Positions 32,382-40,024 of a stretch of DNA of 64,000 nucleotides are shown here, one piece after another (within the stretch, counting starts at the first letter, position 1; each line of letters starts with the position of its first letter). The DNA is taken from contig NC_015953.1 of NCBI RefSeq assembly GCF_000177195.2, positions 2,976,001-3,040,000 on the forward strand. Direction: 5' to 3'. The notes below the pieces were generated by a model. The model saw only the letters and a list, made by a program, of their open reading frames with translations, did no database searches and was not told the origin of the DNA. The position numbers and the translations under genes are program-made. The stretch is from Streptomyces sp. SirexAA-E (GTDB taxonomy: Bacteria; Actinomycetota; Actinomycetes; Streptomycetales; Streptomycetaceae).

Positions 32382-33659
32382 ATGCACCATCCCCGCCACC
32401 GGATACGCAGCTGCCGCCGCCCCCTCGCGCTCGCCGGAGCGACGGCCCTGGTCATCGCGACCATGGCCTCCGCCAGCACCACTCTCCCCCTCTCCAGCCG
32501 CGCCTCCGCCGGACCGGTGTCGGCCCCCCGGGGAACCGGCCTGGCCCCGTGCCGGATCCCGGCGACCATGGGCGTACAGATGTCGGAGGGCATACCGACC
32601 CCCACCGGATACACCCGCTCCACCGGGCAGGTCAGGGCCCTCAACCTGATGATCGACTTCCCGGACGCGCAGGCGACGGAACCGGCGGCGGACCGGCTCG
32701 CGGAGTTCTTCCCGCAGACCTCCGACTGGTTCCACACCAGCTCCTACGGCCGCCTCACCTATCTGCCCGAGGCCCCCGTGAAGGACTGGCTGCGCATGCC
32801 GCTGCCGTTCTCCGAGTACGGGATCGAGCGCGGCTCACCGTACGAGCCGGGGTACCGCAAGCTGGTCAAGGACCTGGTGTCCGTCGCCGACCCGAAGGTC
32901 GACTTCTCCTCCTACGACCTGGTCAACGTGCTGGTCACCCCGAACGCGGGGCCGTCCGCTCTGGACACCGTCCTGTCGGTGACCTTCTCCGGCAACGACG
33001 AAGCCCCCTCTGCCGACGGAGTGCCGCTCGCCAACACGTCCTTCGTCTACAGCCGCCAGGACGACGGATCGGGTTCCTACTCGGAGACCGGCTACCGGGT
33101 ACTGCCGCACGAGAACGGCCATGTCTTCGGCCTCCCCGACCTGTACACGATGGAAGGGGGCGGCGCCGTGGGGCACTGGGACATCATGTCCGAGGACTGG
33201 GGCGCCAACAACGACCTGCTGGGCTGGCACAAGTGGAAGCTCGGCTGGCTCTCCAACGACCAGATCAGCTGCGCCTCGGCGACCGGAACCAGCGAACACA
33301 CCCTCGGACCACTCGCCACCCACGGCGGCCCGAAGCTGGCCTTCGTACCGCTGACCGCCGAATCCGGCTACGCGATGGAGGTGCGGACCGCGGGCGGCAA
33401 CGACGAGGCGATCTGCCGGCCCGGCGTCCTCATCTACAAGGTGAACTCCGACGTCGACACCGGCCAGGGGCCCATCTCCGTCGCGGACAGCACCAAGGAC
33501 AGCGGCGGCTGCACCCGCCGGCCCAACGTCCACGCCGAACTCTCCGACGCCCCCTTCGAACCGGGTGACACCTTCACCGACCGGTCCAACGGCATACGCA
33601 TTTCCGTGCTGGACAAGGACGCCGACGACAACTACCGGGTACGGATCACCCGCCCCTGA
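32382..33659 (+). CDS. Secreted M6 (InhA-like) metalloprotease
   Basis: A protein of about 425 residues. The N-terminal signal peptide has a basic start (MHHPRHRIRSCRRP), a hydrophobic core (LALAGATALVIATMA) and a probable cut after ASA near residue 43. The zinc site is HENGHVFGLPDLY with His243, Glu244 and His247, followed by the MSEDWGANNDLLGWHKWKLGW segment typical of the M6 domain. A beta-rich C-terminal domain follows. It should be an extracellular protease. ATG 32382 directly precedes the signal peptide. Earlier ATGs at 32307 and 32241 would add an untypical leader. Confidence 0.9.
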   Translation: MHHPRHRIRSCRRPLALAGATALVIATMASASTTLPLSSRASAGPVSAPRGTGLAPCRIPATMGVQMSEGIPTPTGYTRSTGQVRALNLMIDFPDAQATEPAADRLAEFFPQTSDWFHTSSYGRLTYLPEAPVKDWLRMPLPFSEYGIERGSPYEPGYRKLVKDLVSVADPKVDFSSYDLVNVLVTPNAGPSALDTVLSVTFSGNDEAPSADGVPLANTSFVYSRQDDGSGSYSETGYRVLPHENGHVFGLPDLYTMEGGGAVGHWDIMSEDWGANNDLLGWHKWKLGWLSNDQISCASATGTSEHTLGPLATHGGPKLAFVPLTAESGYAMEVRTAGGNDEAICRPGVLIYKVNSDVDTGQGPISVADSTKDSGGCTRRPNVHAELSDAPFEPGDTFTDRSNGIRISVLDKDADDNYRVRITRP

Positions 33660-34134
33660 GACGCCGGGCCCGCCCCGCGACCGGCAGCCCCGCTCCCGCG
33701 CCGGCCGGCCCAGGGCCGCCGCGTCCCGGTCCTCCCCGACCAGCACACCCGGGGCGGCCTACAGAGTCACGGTGCCGTAGAGGATCTCGCGCTCGGCGGT
33801 GATGCGACGCCTGATCACTTGACGGCGGGCCTCGGCAACGGGCCCTCGTGTGCGGCCCGTTCACCGCCTGGCCCGCGCCGGCCCCGACCGTGCGCCGGAC
33901 GCGTCGCCGACGGCGGGCCCGGTGCGCAGGGCGGGTGGCAGCCGCGCCGACCACCCGCACGACGCGGCTGGTCCTCCTTCCCCCACGGCCCCGCCCGCCA
34001 CCAGGCCACCCGCTACACTGTGTGCGGCGGGCGCAGCCTTCACGGGCCGCACCCGCGCATCACCTGCCGGAACCCAGTGGTCCGGGATTCGTCCGCGTTC
34101 GGCCGTGTCCTCGGATACCTTCCGACAGATCCCT
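33660..34134. other. 475-bp gap before tRNA-Arg with a possible gene remnant
   Basis: No intact gene. On the minus strand 33759-33818 read a 19-codon tail, VIRRRITAEREILYGTVTL, with protein-like composition. In-frame codons continue upstream until a stop about 60 bp away, without ATG/GTG and ribosome site. It may be the end of a decayed gene or chance. The rest is GC-rich without clear hairpins, and the last 50 bp hold the presumed tRNA promoter. Confidence 0.35.
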
Positions 34135-34207
34135 GCCTTCGTAGCTCAGGGGATAGAGCACCGCTCTCCTAAAGCGGGTGTCGCAGGTTCGAATCCTGCC
34201 GGGGGCA
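34135..34207 (+). tRNA. tRNA-Arg (anticodon CCT)
   Basis: Complete cloverleaf: acceptor GCCTTCG/CGGGGGC, D arm GCTCAGGGGATAGAGC, anticodon stem CCGCT/AGCGG with loop CTCCTAA, giving anticodon CCT (codon AGG). The T arm is GCAGGTTCGAATCCTGC. No CCA is encoded. Confidence 0.96.
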
Positions 34208-34229
34208 CAGCAGAGCAGCAGGTCAGAGG

Positions 34230-34255
34230 CCCTGTCGTCCGAGCGGACGGCAGGG
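34230..34255 (+). terminator. Terminator of tRNA-Arg
   Basis: A 12-bp stem (34230-34241 and 34244-34255) with one G-U wobble lies 22 bp past the tRNA and is followed by TCTTC. Confidence 0.65.
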
Positions 34256-34447
34256 TCTTCCGCTGCCGGAGCATGTCGGCCCGGTTCGGCGTGGGTGCGC
34301 CTGGAAGGCGTGACGGTGGCCGGGTCTCATGTCCGTGCCGCGCGGAAGGCCGTACGCGAACCGTCCGGAGGGTTCGAGGTCTGCGGCCTGTGCCGCCCGG
34401 TCCGCGAGGGCCGTCGAAGGCCCTGTTCGGCGGGTAAAGTCCGTGGA

Positions 34448-36385
34448 ATGCCGAGAGTCAAGGTCAGCGTCATCGTTCCCGTGTACAACACCGGGAAGTA
34501 CGTCGACGAGTGCGCGCCGTCGCTGCTGGGGCAGAGCCTGCCCGACGACGAGTACGAGGTCATCTACGTCGACGACGGGTCGACGGACGACACGTTGACG
34601 CGGCTGGAGAAGCTGGCGGCCGGGCATCCGAACGTCCAGGTGCACACCCAGCCCAACTCCGGCTGGCCCGGCGCCCCGCGCAACGTCGGTATGGAGCACG
34701 CCAAGGGCGAGTACGTGCAGTTCGTCGACCACGACGACATGCTCGGGACCGAAGCCCTCGAGCGGCTGTACGAGCACGCGACGCGCAACCGGGCCGACGT
34801 GGTGATCGGCAAGATGTCCAGCACGATGGTGCGGCCCCGGCGGCTGTTCCGGCAGACGGTGGACGCCTGCACGATCGAGAACGACGAACTCATGCAGAGC
34901 ATGTCCCCGCACAAGATGTTCCGGCGTGCCTTCGTCGAGGAGCACGGGCTGCGCTTCCCCGAGGGTCCGTGGATCATGGAGGACCTGGCCTTCGTCAGCG
35001 CCGCCTACCTCAAGGCGGAGCGGATAGCGATCCTTGCCGACTATCCCTGCTACTACTGGATGAAGCGGGACGACGGCGGCAACAACACCCGCCATCGCTT
35101 CAACCCGCGACACGGGTTCTGGCCCAACCTCCGTACCATCGTCCGCCAGTTCAAGGACGGCACCACGGCGTCCGACGACGTCGACGCGTTGCAGAACCGT
35201 CTCCTGCACCGCCTGTACCACGTCGAGGTCCTCTCCCGGGCCCGTGAGCCCGAGATCCTGCGTGAGGACCCGGCCGAGCAGCGGCAACGCTTCGCGATGG
35301 CCCGGCAGGTGGCGCTGGAGGAGTTCCCGGCCGCCGTGCGGCGGGGGCTGCCCGCGGTGAGCGGGCTGAGGGCCGAACTGCTGGAACGCGGCGACTTCGA
35401 CGGGGCGTTCGCGTTCGCGGAGCACATCCGCGGGGTGAAGGCCCGCACCGAGCTCGGCGCACCGCGCTGGGAGGACGGCTGCCTGATCGCCGACATCACG
35501 CTGGAACTGCTGCGCGGGGACGGCGAACCGCTGCTCCTGACCGAACGGGACGGGAAGTGGTGGCTGGATCCGGAGCTGCTGACCGGCGTCTCGGGGACGA
35601 AGGACGGGTGGGAGGTCGGCGACCCGTTCCGGATGGCGTACGCCGAGGTGGTCGTCAAGGACCGTGACCGGGAGGACTGGTGGTACCCGGAGGGCGACCT
35701 GGAGGTGGCGCTCCGGCCCGTCGGGGACGGCCGGTCGCGGCTCGTCGCCTCCGGGCGGCTGCGGCTCGACCCGCAGCGGCTGGCCGGCGACCGGCCGCTG
35801 GGCCGCGGGGTGTACGACGTGTGGGCCTTCGTCAACCTGCTGGGCATCGACCGGATGGTCCGCGTGACCGGTCACGACGTATCGAACGAACCGGCGGCGG
35901 CCCCGGCGGTGACCGGCGGCCGTCTCGCGCTGCCGTACTGGACCACCGGCGTGGGCCAGCTCACCCTCGACGTGGACCAGCGCCTGCGCAGACTCGGTCC
36001 TGACACGGCCGGTGCCGCCGCCGCGAACGCCGAGCGCGGCGAGCGGTCGCTCCCGCTGCCGTACGTGGTGGCGGAGCCCGGCGTCCCGGCTCCCCTCAAG
36101 GTCACCGTGTCCGCCCTGAAGGTCACCGCCGAGCTGGTCCCCGCCGCCGACGGGTCGACGGTGCGGCTGCGTCTCCCCGCCCGCCTCAAGCTGCCCGCCG
36201 GACGCCATCCGGTCACCCTGCCGAAGGCGGACGCCCCGGTCGCTCACGCCGTCGTCCGCGACGGCGCCCTGCTCCGCCTGGAGGGGCCGGCGTACGAGGC
36301 CGGCACCGGACGCCGGTTGCTCGACGCGGTCGCGGGCAACCGCCAGGTCCGGCGCGTACGGCGACGGCTGGGCCGGTCGAGCTGA
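34448..36385 (+). CDS. GT2 glycosyltransferase with long C-terminal region
   Basis: A 645-residue protein. Residues 1-220 are a GT-A domain: VSVIVPVYNTGKYVDEC, VDDGSTDDT, the NSGWPGAPRNVGMEHAKGEYVQFVDHDD block with the DxD-like metal site. Residues 230-380 form a helical extension seen in teichoic-acid-like glycosyltransferases. The rest is beta-rich, repeats short (L)RLDPQRLA/RLRLP strands, and may bind polymer. Probably builds a cell-wall or extracellular glycan from a nucleotide sugar. No membrane helix. ATG 34448 has only weak GTGGA upstream. Directly downstream of tRNA-Arg. Confidence 0.88.
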   Translation: MPRVKVSVIVPVYNTGKYVDECAPSLLGQSLPDDEYEVIYVDDGSTDDTLTRLEKLAAGHPNVQVHTQPNSGWPGAPRNVGMEHAKGEYVQFVDHDDMLGTEALERLYEHATRNRADVVIGKMSSTMVRPRRLFRQTVDACTIENDELMQSMSPHKMFRRAFVEEHGLRFPEGPWIMEDLAFVSAAYLKAERIAILADYPCYYWMKRDDGGNNTRHRFNPRHGFWPNLRTIVRQFKDGTTASDDVDALQNRLLHRLYHVEVLSRAREPEILREDPAEQRQRFAMARQVALEEFPAAVRRGLPAVSGLRAELLERGDFDGAFAFAEHIRGVKARTELGAPRWEDGCLIADITLELLRGDGEPLLLTERDGKWWLDPELLTGVSGTKDGWEVGDPFRMAYAEVVVKDRDREDWWYPEGDLEVALRPVGDGRSRLVASGRLRLDPQRLAGDRPLGRGVYDVWAFVNLLGIDRMVRVTGHDVSNEPAAAPAVTGGRLALPYWTTGVGQLTLDVDQRLRRLGPDTAGAAAANAERGERSLPLPYVVAEPGVPAPLKVTVSALKVTAELVPAADGSTVRLRLPARLKLPAGRHPVTLPKADAPVAHAVVRDGALLRLEGPAYEAGTGRRLLDAVAGNRQVRRVRRRLGRSS

Positions 36386-36390
36386 GCCGT

Positions 36391-36458
36391 GCCCCGTAAG
36401 GGGCTTGCCCCGTACCGTGCGGGGCCCCGTACCGTGCGGGGCCCCGTACCGTGCGGGG
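36391..36458. repeat. Tandem hairpin repeats, probable terminator cluster
   Basis: A short hairpin GCCCC-GTAA-GGGGC (36391-36404) is followed by three exact 17-bp copies (36408-36424, 36425-36441, 36442-36458), each with CCCCG and CGGGG arms. Adjacent copies can also pair with one another. They lie between convergent genes and probably stop transcription both ways. Confidence 0.75.
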
Positions 36459-36539
36459 CCCCGTTCCCGTGCCGACGGCGCGGACCGTGCGAGTGGCCCC
36501 CACGTCAGTGACGGCCGGAACGACCGAACGGCCAGGCGG

Positions 36540-37097
36540 TCAGGCCCTCCCGCGCACCTGTGGGGTGAGCAGTTCCAGGGCCTCCTCCCAGCGAAAGCGG
36601 GCGATCCCGCCGTCGGCCGCCGGGTCGTGGGGTGCGCGTGAGCCGACCAGGACGCCCATCGCGCGCAGCCGGTCCAGGCTCGGCCGGTAGGCGGGGTGGG
36701 CGGCCTGGGCCGCGTTCAGGCAGGGCAGGACGGCGGTGGGGATCTGGGCGCCGTACGCCTCGCACAGGATGCCCAGGGCGAGGGTGTCGGAGATCCCGGC
36801 CGCCCACTTGTTGATCGTGTTGAAGGTGGCCGGGGCGACGGCGATGGCGTCCGCCGGGGGCAGTGGGCGCGGGTCGCCGGGGCGGCGCCAGGCCGAGCGG
36901 ATCGGGTAGCCGGTCTGTGCCTCGACGGCCGCCGCGTCGATGAAGCCGAGCCCCTGCGGGGTGGCGACGACGCCCACGTCCCAGTCCGCCTCCTGGGCGG
37001 CCGTGATCAGTTCGCCGACGTCGCCGGCGATTCCGGCCGCACACACGACGACGTACAGGAACGGTTTCCGGGTCCGCGGGGTGGGCCGGTCGCTCAC
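36540..37097 (-). CDS. Flavoprotein (HFCD/PPC decarboxylase-like)
   Basis: A 185-residue single-domain flavoprotein of the UbiX/CoaC superfamily. VVVCAAGIAGDVGELI is the first beta-alpha with the phosphate loop. VAPATFNTINKWAAGISDTLALG matches the family FMN-binding signature. No CoaB half and no clear decarboxylase His, so neither pantothenate synthesis nor peptide decarboxylation can be asserted. GTG 37097 has GGAAGG 6 bases upstream. Same strand as the DUF732-like gene, 89 bp downstream of it. Confidence 0.85.
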   Translation of the reverse strand: MSDRPTPRTRKPFLYVVVCAAGIAGDVGELITAAQEADWDVGVVATPQGLGFIDAAAVEAQTGYPIRSAWRRPGDPRPLPPADAIAVAPATFNTINKWAAGISDTLALGILCEAYGAQIPTAVLPCLNAAQAAHPAYRPSLDRLRAMGVLVGSRAPHDPAADGGIARFRWEEALELLTPQVRGRA

Positions 37098-37186
37098 GTG
37101 GGCCTTCCGATCGGTGGCTGGAGAGGGGTGGACGAGGTGGTGTGCCGGTACGGCGGGGGCTGCCCGCGCGCCGGGACGGCCGCTCG

Positions 37187-38188
37187 TCACAGGGGGTCGC
37201 CCGAGGACGGGCCGGGGCCCGGCCGGTAGCCGCAGCCCAGGAAGACGGACTCACCGGGCCGGACGCGTACCTGGGTGCGGTCCCAGCGGTAGATCCCGGA
37301 CTGCTCCCCCTCGTAGGTGAACGTCTCCCCCGCTTCGACGGTGACGGCCTGTTCCGCCATCGTGTCCCCGAACAGCCCCCACGCGCCGCTGTCCGCGTAT
37401 CCGTCGGCGTACCAGCGCTGCTGGAGCTGGAGGCGGACCGGGTACGCGGAGGTGTTGCGGACGTCCACCGTGTACGGGGCGGTGTGGAAGCCGTCGTCGG
37501 AGTCGGAGCGTTCGCCCACCGTGGCGGCCACCTCCAGGGCCGAGGCGTCCGGGCAGTCCTCGTCCTGCTCGGTCGGTACCGGCTCGGTGTACACCCCGTC
37601 GGTCACCTCGGCCGTGCGGTGCGGGCAGTAGAAGGTGACCGCCTCCACGATGAAGGCGGCCTGGCCGACCGGGTCGTCGAACGGCAGCCCGGCCGCCTCC
37701 GGCACCCCCTCCATGTCCGTCCCGTCGGCCAGCGCCTCGCAGACCGCCCTCGCGTCCCGGACGACCGCCCGGCGGAAGTCCGAGATGTCACTGCCCTCGG
37801 GTGCCGACGACATGGCGCCGTAGGACTCGGTGCCGCTCGGCCAGTCGGAGAACCGGGCGACGTCGGCGACGAAGGCCGTGTCGCGGGCCGCCGTGGAGCT
37901 GAACTCCGGGACCGCCGCGTACGGCGGGCCGGAGTCGGGCCCCCCGGGGGAGGTCCCGGCGTCCGCCGGGGTGGGGGTCAAAGACGTCCCCGGGGCCGTG
38001 GGCGCGGCCGCCCGGGTCCCTGGCCGGCCGTCCCGGTCGTCCGACGCGCCGTCCGACGTACGGAGGGCGAGCGTGACCAGGAGCGCGAGGACCGCGGCTC
38101 CCGCCACCACGCTCCAGCCACGTGCGGTGATCCCGCGGCGCTTCTCGCCGGTGTCCTTGCGGAGGTCGGCGTCCGGTTCCGGCAACAC
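37187..38188 (-). CDS. Membrane-anchored DUF732-like protein, unknown function
   Basis: A protein of about 333 residues. A short cytoplasmic N terminus and one helix (about 24-42, WSVVAGAAVLALLVTLAL) precede a disordered Thr/Pro/Ala linker. The extracytoplasmic part includes a DUF732-like helical block (FRRAVVRDARAVCEALADG, AAFIVEAVTFYCPH) and a C-terminal beta domain with WYADGYADSGAWGLFGD and a final C. Function unknown. GTG 38188 with GAGGAA 10 bases upstream is preferred to GTG 38224, which lacks a ribosome site. Confidence 0.75.
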   Translation of the reverse strand: MLPEPDADLRKDTGEKRRGITARGWSVVAGAAVLALLVTLALRTSDGASDDRDGRPGTRAAAPTAPGTSLTPTPADAGTSPGGPDSGPPYAAVPEFSSTAARDTAFVADVARFSDWPSGTESYGAMSSAPEGSDISDFRRAVVRDARAVCEALADGTDMEGVPEAAGLPFDDPVGQAAFIVEAVTFYCPHRTAEVTDGVYTEPVPTEQDEDCPDASALEVAATVGERSDSDDGFHTAPYTVDVRNTSAYPVRLQLQQRWYADGYADSGAWGLFGDTMAEQAVTVEAGETFTYEGEQSGIYRWDRTQVRVRPGESVFLGCGYRPGPGPSSGDPL

Positions 38189-38276
38189 GATGCGGCGTTC
38201 CTCTGTCCCCTGTACGGCCCACACCGGCCGAAACCGGGGTCAGCCTACGAGTCCGCCCCGCCCCCGCGTCCCGCCG

Positions 38277-39167
38277 TTATCGATCCGATACGGCGCCCGC
38301 CGCGTCCGCGAGGATCTCCGCGATCACATGACGGGCGGTCGAGGCCATCCACGCGTTCCTCGTCCGGTAGTAGGCGAGCTCCATCAGCGCGATGGACAGC
38401 GCCCAGCCCCGGCCCCTCGCCCAGGCCGCGTCGTCCGCCGCCGTCCGCGTGCGGAAGACCCTCCTGCCGTCGGCCGACAGCAGGTACCACCCGGCGATCA
38501 GGTCCACCGAGGGGTCGGCCACCCCCGTGCAGCCGAAGTCGAGGACCGCGCCGAGCCGGTCTCCCGACACCAGGACGTTGCCGGGTTGCAGGTCCCCGTG
38601 GACCCAGACGCCGGGCCCCTCCGCCGCCGGTGCCCGCAGGGCCTCCTGCCAGGCGGCGGTGGCGAGGGCCGTGTCGATGTCGCCGTCCAGCCGGTCCAGG
38701 GCCTCGCGCGTGGCCGCGTCGCGGGAGGCCAGCGGTTCGCTGCGGTAGGCGGGCGGGGCGTCGTCCGTGACGCCGGTCCGGCGCAGCGCGGCGAGCAGGG
38801 CGGCCAGGTCCGCGGCGAGGAGGGGGCCGCCCTGGCCGGCGGACGGATTCTCGCCGTCCAGCCAGCGGCAGACCGACCACGGCCAGGGGTATCCCTCGGC
38901 AGGGGCGCCCAGGGCCACCGGTTCGGGCACGGGGAAGGGCAGGCGCGGGGCGAGCCGTGGCACCCAGCGGTGTTCGGTCTCCACGTCCCGCGCACCGCCC
39001 TCGGTCCGGGGCAGCCGTACGGTCAGCTCCCGGCCCAGCCGGTAGAGGGCGTTGACCGTTCCGTCGGAATCGACCGGCACGACGGGCAGGCCGGCCCAGC
39101 CGGGGAACTGCCCGGCGATCAGCCGGCGCACGAGCGCCGCGTCGGTCCTCGTCTCATCGGCGTGCAT
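38277..39167 (-). CDS. Aminoglycoside phosphotransferase (APH) family kinase
   Basis: A 296-residue small-molecule kinase of the APH/choline kinase fold. Catalytic loop VHGDLQPGNVLV (Asp near residue 192) and metal-binding LDFGCTGVADPSVDL are complete. The N-terminal VRLPRTEGGARDVETEHRW contains the ATP-binding region. A related Streptomyces group acts on antibiotics such as hygromycin or streptomycin, but the substrate is unknown here. ATG 39167. Divergent from the ATP-grasp gene, 85 bp away. Confidence 0.92.
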   Translation of the reverse strand: MHADETRTDAALVRRLIAGQFPGWAGLPVVPVDSDGTVNALYRLGRELTVRLPRTEGGARDVETEHRWVPRLAPRLPFPVPEPVALGAPAEGYPWPWSVCRWLDGENPSAGQGGPLLAADLAALLAALRRTGVTDDAPPAYRSEPLASRDAATREALDRLDGDIDTALATAAWQEALRAPAAEGPGVWVHGDLQPGNVLVSGDRLGAVLDFGCTGVADPSVDLIAGWYLLSADGRRVFRTRTAADDAAWARGRGWALSIALMELAYYRTRNAWMASTARHVIAEILADAAGAVSDR

Positions 39168-39252
39168 CCCGCCCGATGCAAACGGACCCTGGGCGGGCCG
39201 TCAAGCGAAATCCGGTGGGCCCGCGCCGCCCGCCACGGCAGGATCGGCGCTC

Positions 39253-40014
39253 ATGACGCTCGTACTGCCACCCCGTCTGACCGCCTCCGCGCGGCTGCTG
39301 CGGGAGACCGCCCGCCGGAGAGGACTGCGCATCGCGCACCTGCCGGGATTCGACGTACCGGAGGGGCTGCGCCCCGGGGCGTGCCATCTGCACGCCGGGC
39401 CCTCCTTCGCCGACGCCGTGGCGTCCACGTTGGACATCGCCCCGCTGGAGGCTCCCGCCGACTGGACGGCGCGGCTGCCCCGGGAGTTCACCCGGCGCGA
39501 CATCCGTGCCGTGCCGATCGGTGAGGCGTACGGTCTGCGGCGCCCCGCCTTCGTCAAGTCGCCCAACGACAAGAGCATCGCCGCCCTGGTCTACGCGGAC
39601 GGTTCCCGGCTGCCCGGTCCGGACGCGGTCGATCCCGGGACGCTGGTGCTGGTGAGCGACGTGATCCTGTTCCGGACCGAGTACCGGCTGTTCCTGCTCG
39701 ACGGGCGGGTGCACACGGGCAGCCGGTACGCCGAGGGCGGCCGGCTGCGGCCGGGCCCGCTGTCCGCCGGGGCGCTCACCTTCGGCGCGGAGCTGCTGTC
39801 CGCCGCCGGGGCCGGTCTGCCGTCCGCGATCGTCGTGGACGTCGGGGTCACCGACACCGGCGCGTGGGCCGTGGTGGAGGCCAACGCAGCCTGGGCCAGC
39901 GGCTGCTACCACTCCGACCCGGGGCGCGCCCTGGACGTCGTGCTTAGGGGCGCCGGGCCCGCCGTCGAGCTGGGCGAACGGGACCGCGCGTTCGTACGGG
40001 TGACCGGCCGCTGA
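39253..40014 (+). CDS. ATP-grasp domain protein (DUF4343/R2K type)
   Basis: A 253-residue protein. The C-terminal two thirds carry ATP-grasp features: RPAFVKSPNDKSIAALVY with the ATP-binding Lys, the strand LVLVSDVILFRTEYRLFLLDG, and VVEANAAWASGCYHSDP with the metal-binding Glu/Asn. It resembles the R2K clade associated with peptide or phage tail ligases. It probably joins a carboxylate to an amine. ATG 39253 with AGGATCG upstream. Convergent with the GT-C gene, 10 bp apart. Confidence 0.82.
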   Translation: MTLVLPPRLTASARLLRETARRRGLRIAHLPGFDVPEGLRPGACHLHAGPSFADAVASTLDIAPLEAPADWTARLPREFTRRDIRAVPIGEAYGLRRPAFVKSPNDKSIAALVYADGSRLPGPDAVDPGTLVLVSDVILFRTEYRLFLLDGRVHTGSRYAEGGRLRPGPLSAGALTFGAELLSAAGAGLPSAIVVDVGVTDTGAWAVVEANAAWASGCYHSDPGRALDVVLRGAGPAVELGERDRAFVRVTGR

Positions 40015-40024
40015 CCGGCCGGGC

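Noticed and set aside
34135..34207. tRNA-Arg as an attachment site of an integrated element
   Set aside because: No integrase, excisionase or duplicated 3' tRNA end was seen nearby.
34178..34447. Upstream extension of the GT2 glycosyltransferase by 90 codons into tRNA-Arg
   Set aside because: The extension begins inside the tRNA gene and passes through its terminator. Family similarity begins at the ATG 34448.
36408..36458. Short direct repeats considered as a CRISPR array
   Set aside because: Units are contiguous without spacers, are self-complementary, and no cas gene is present.
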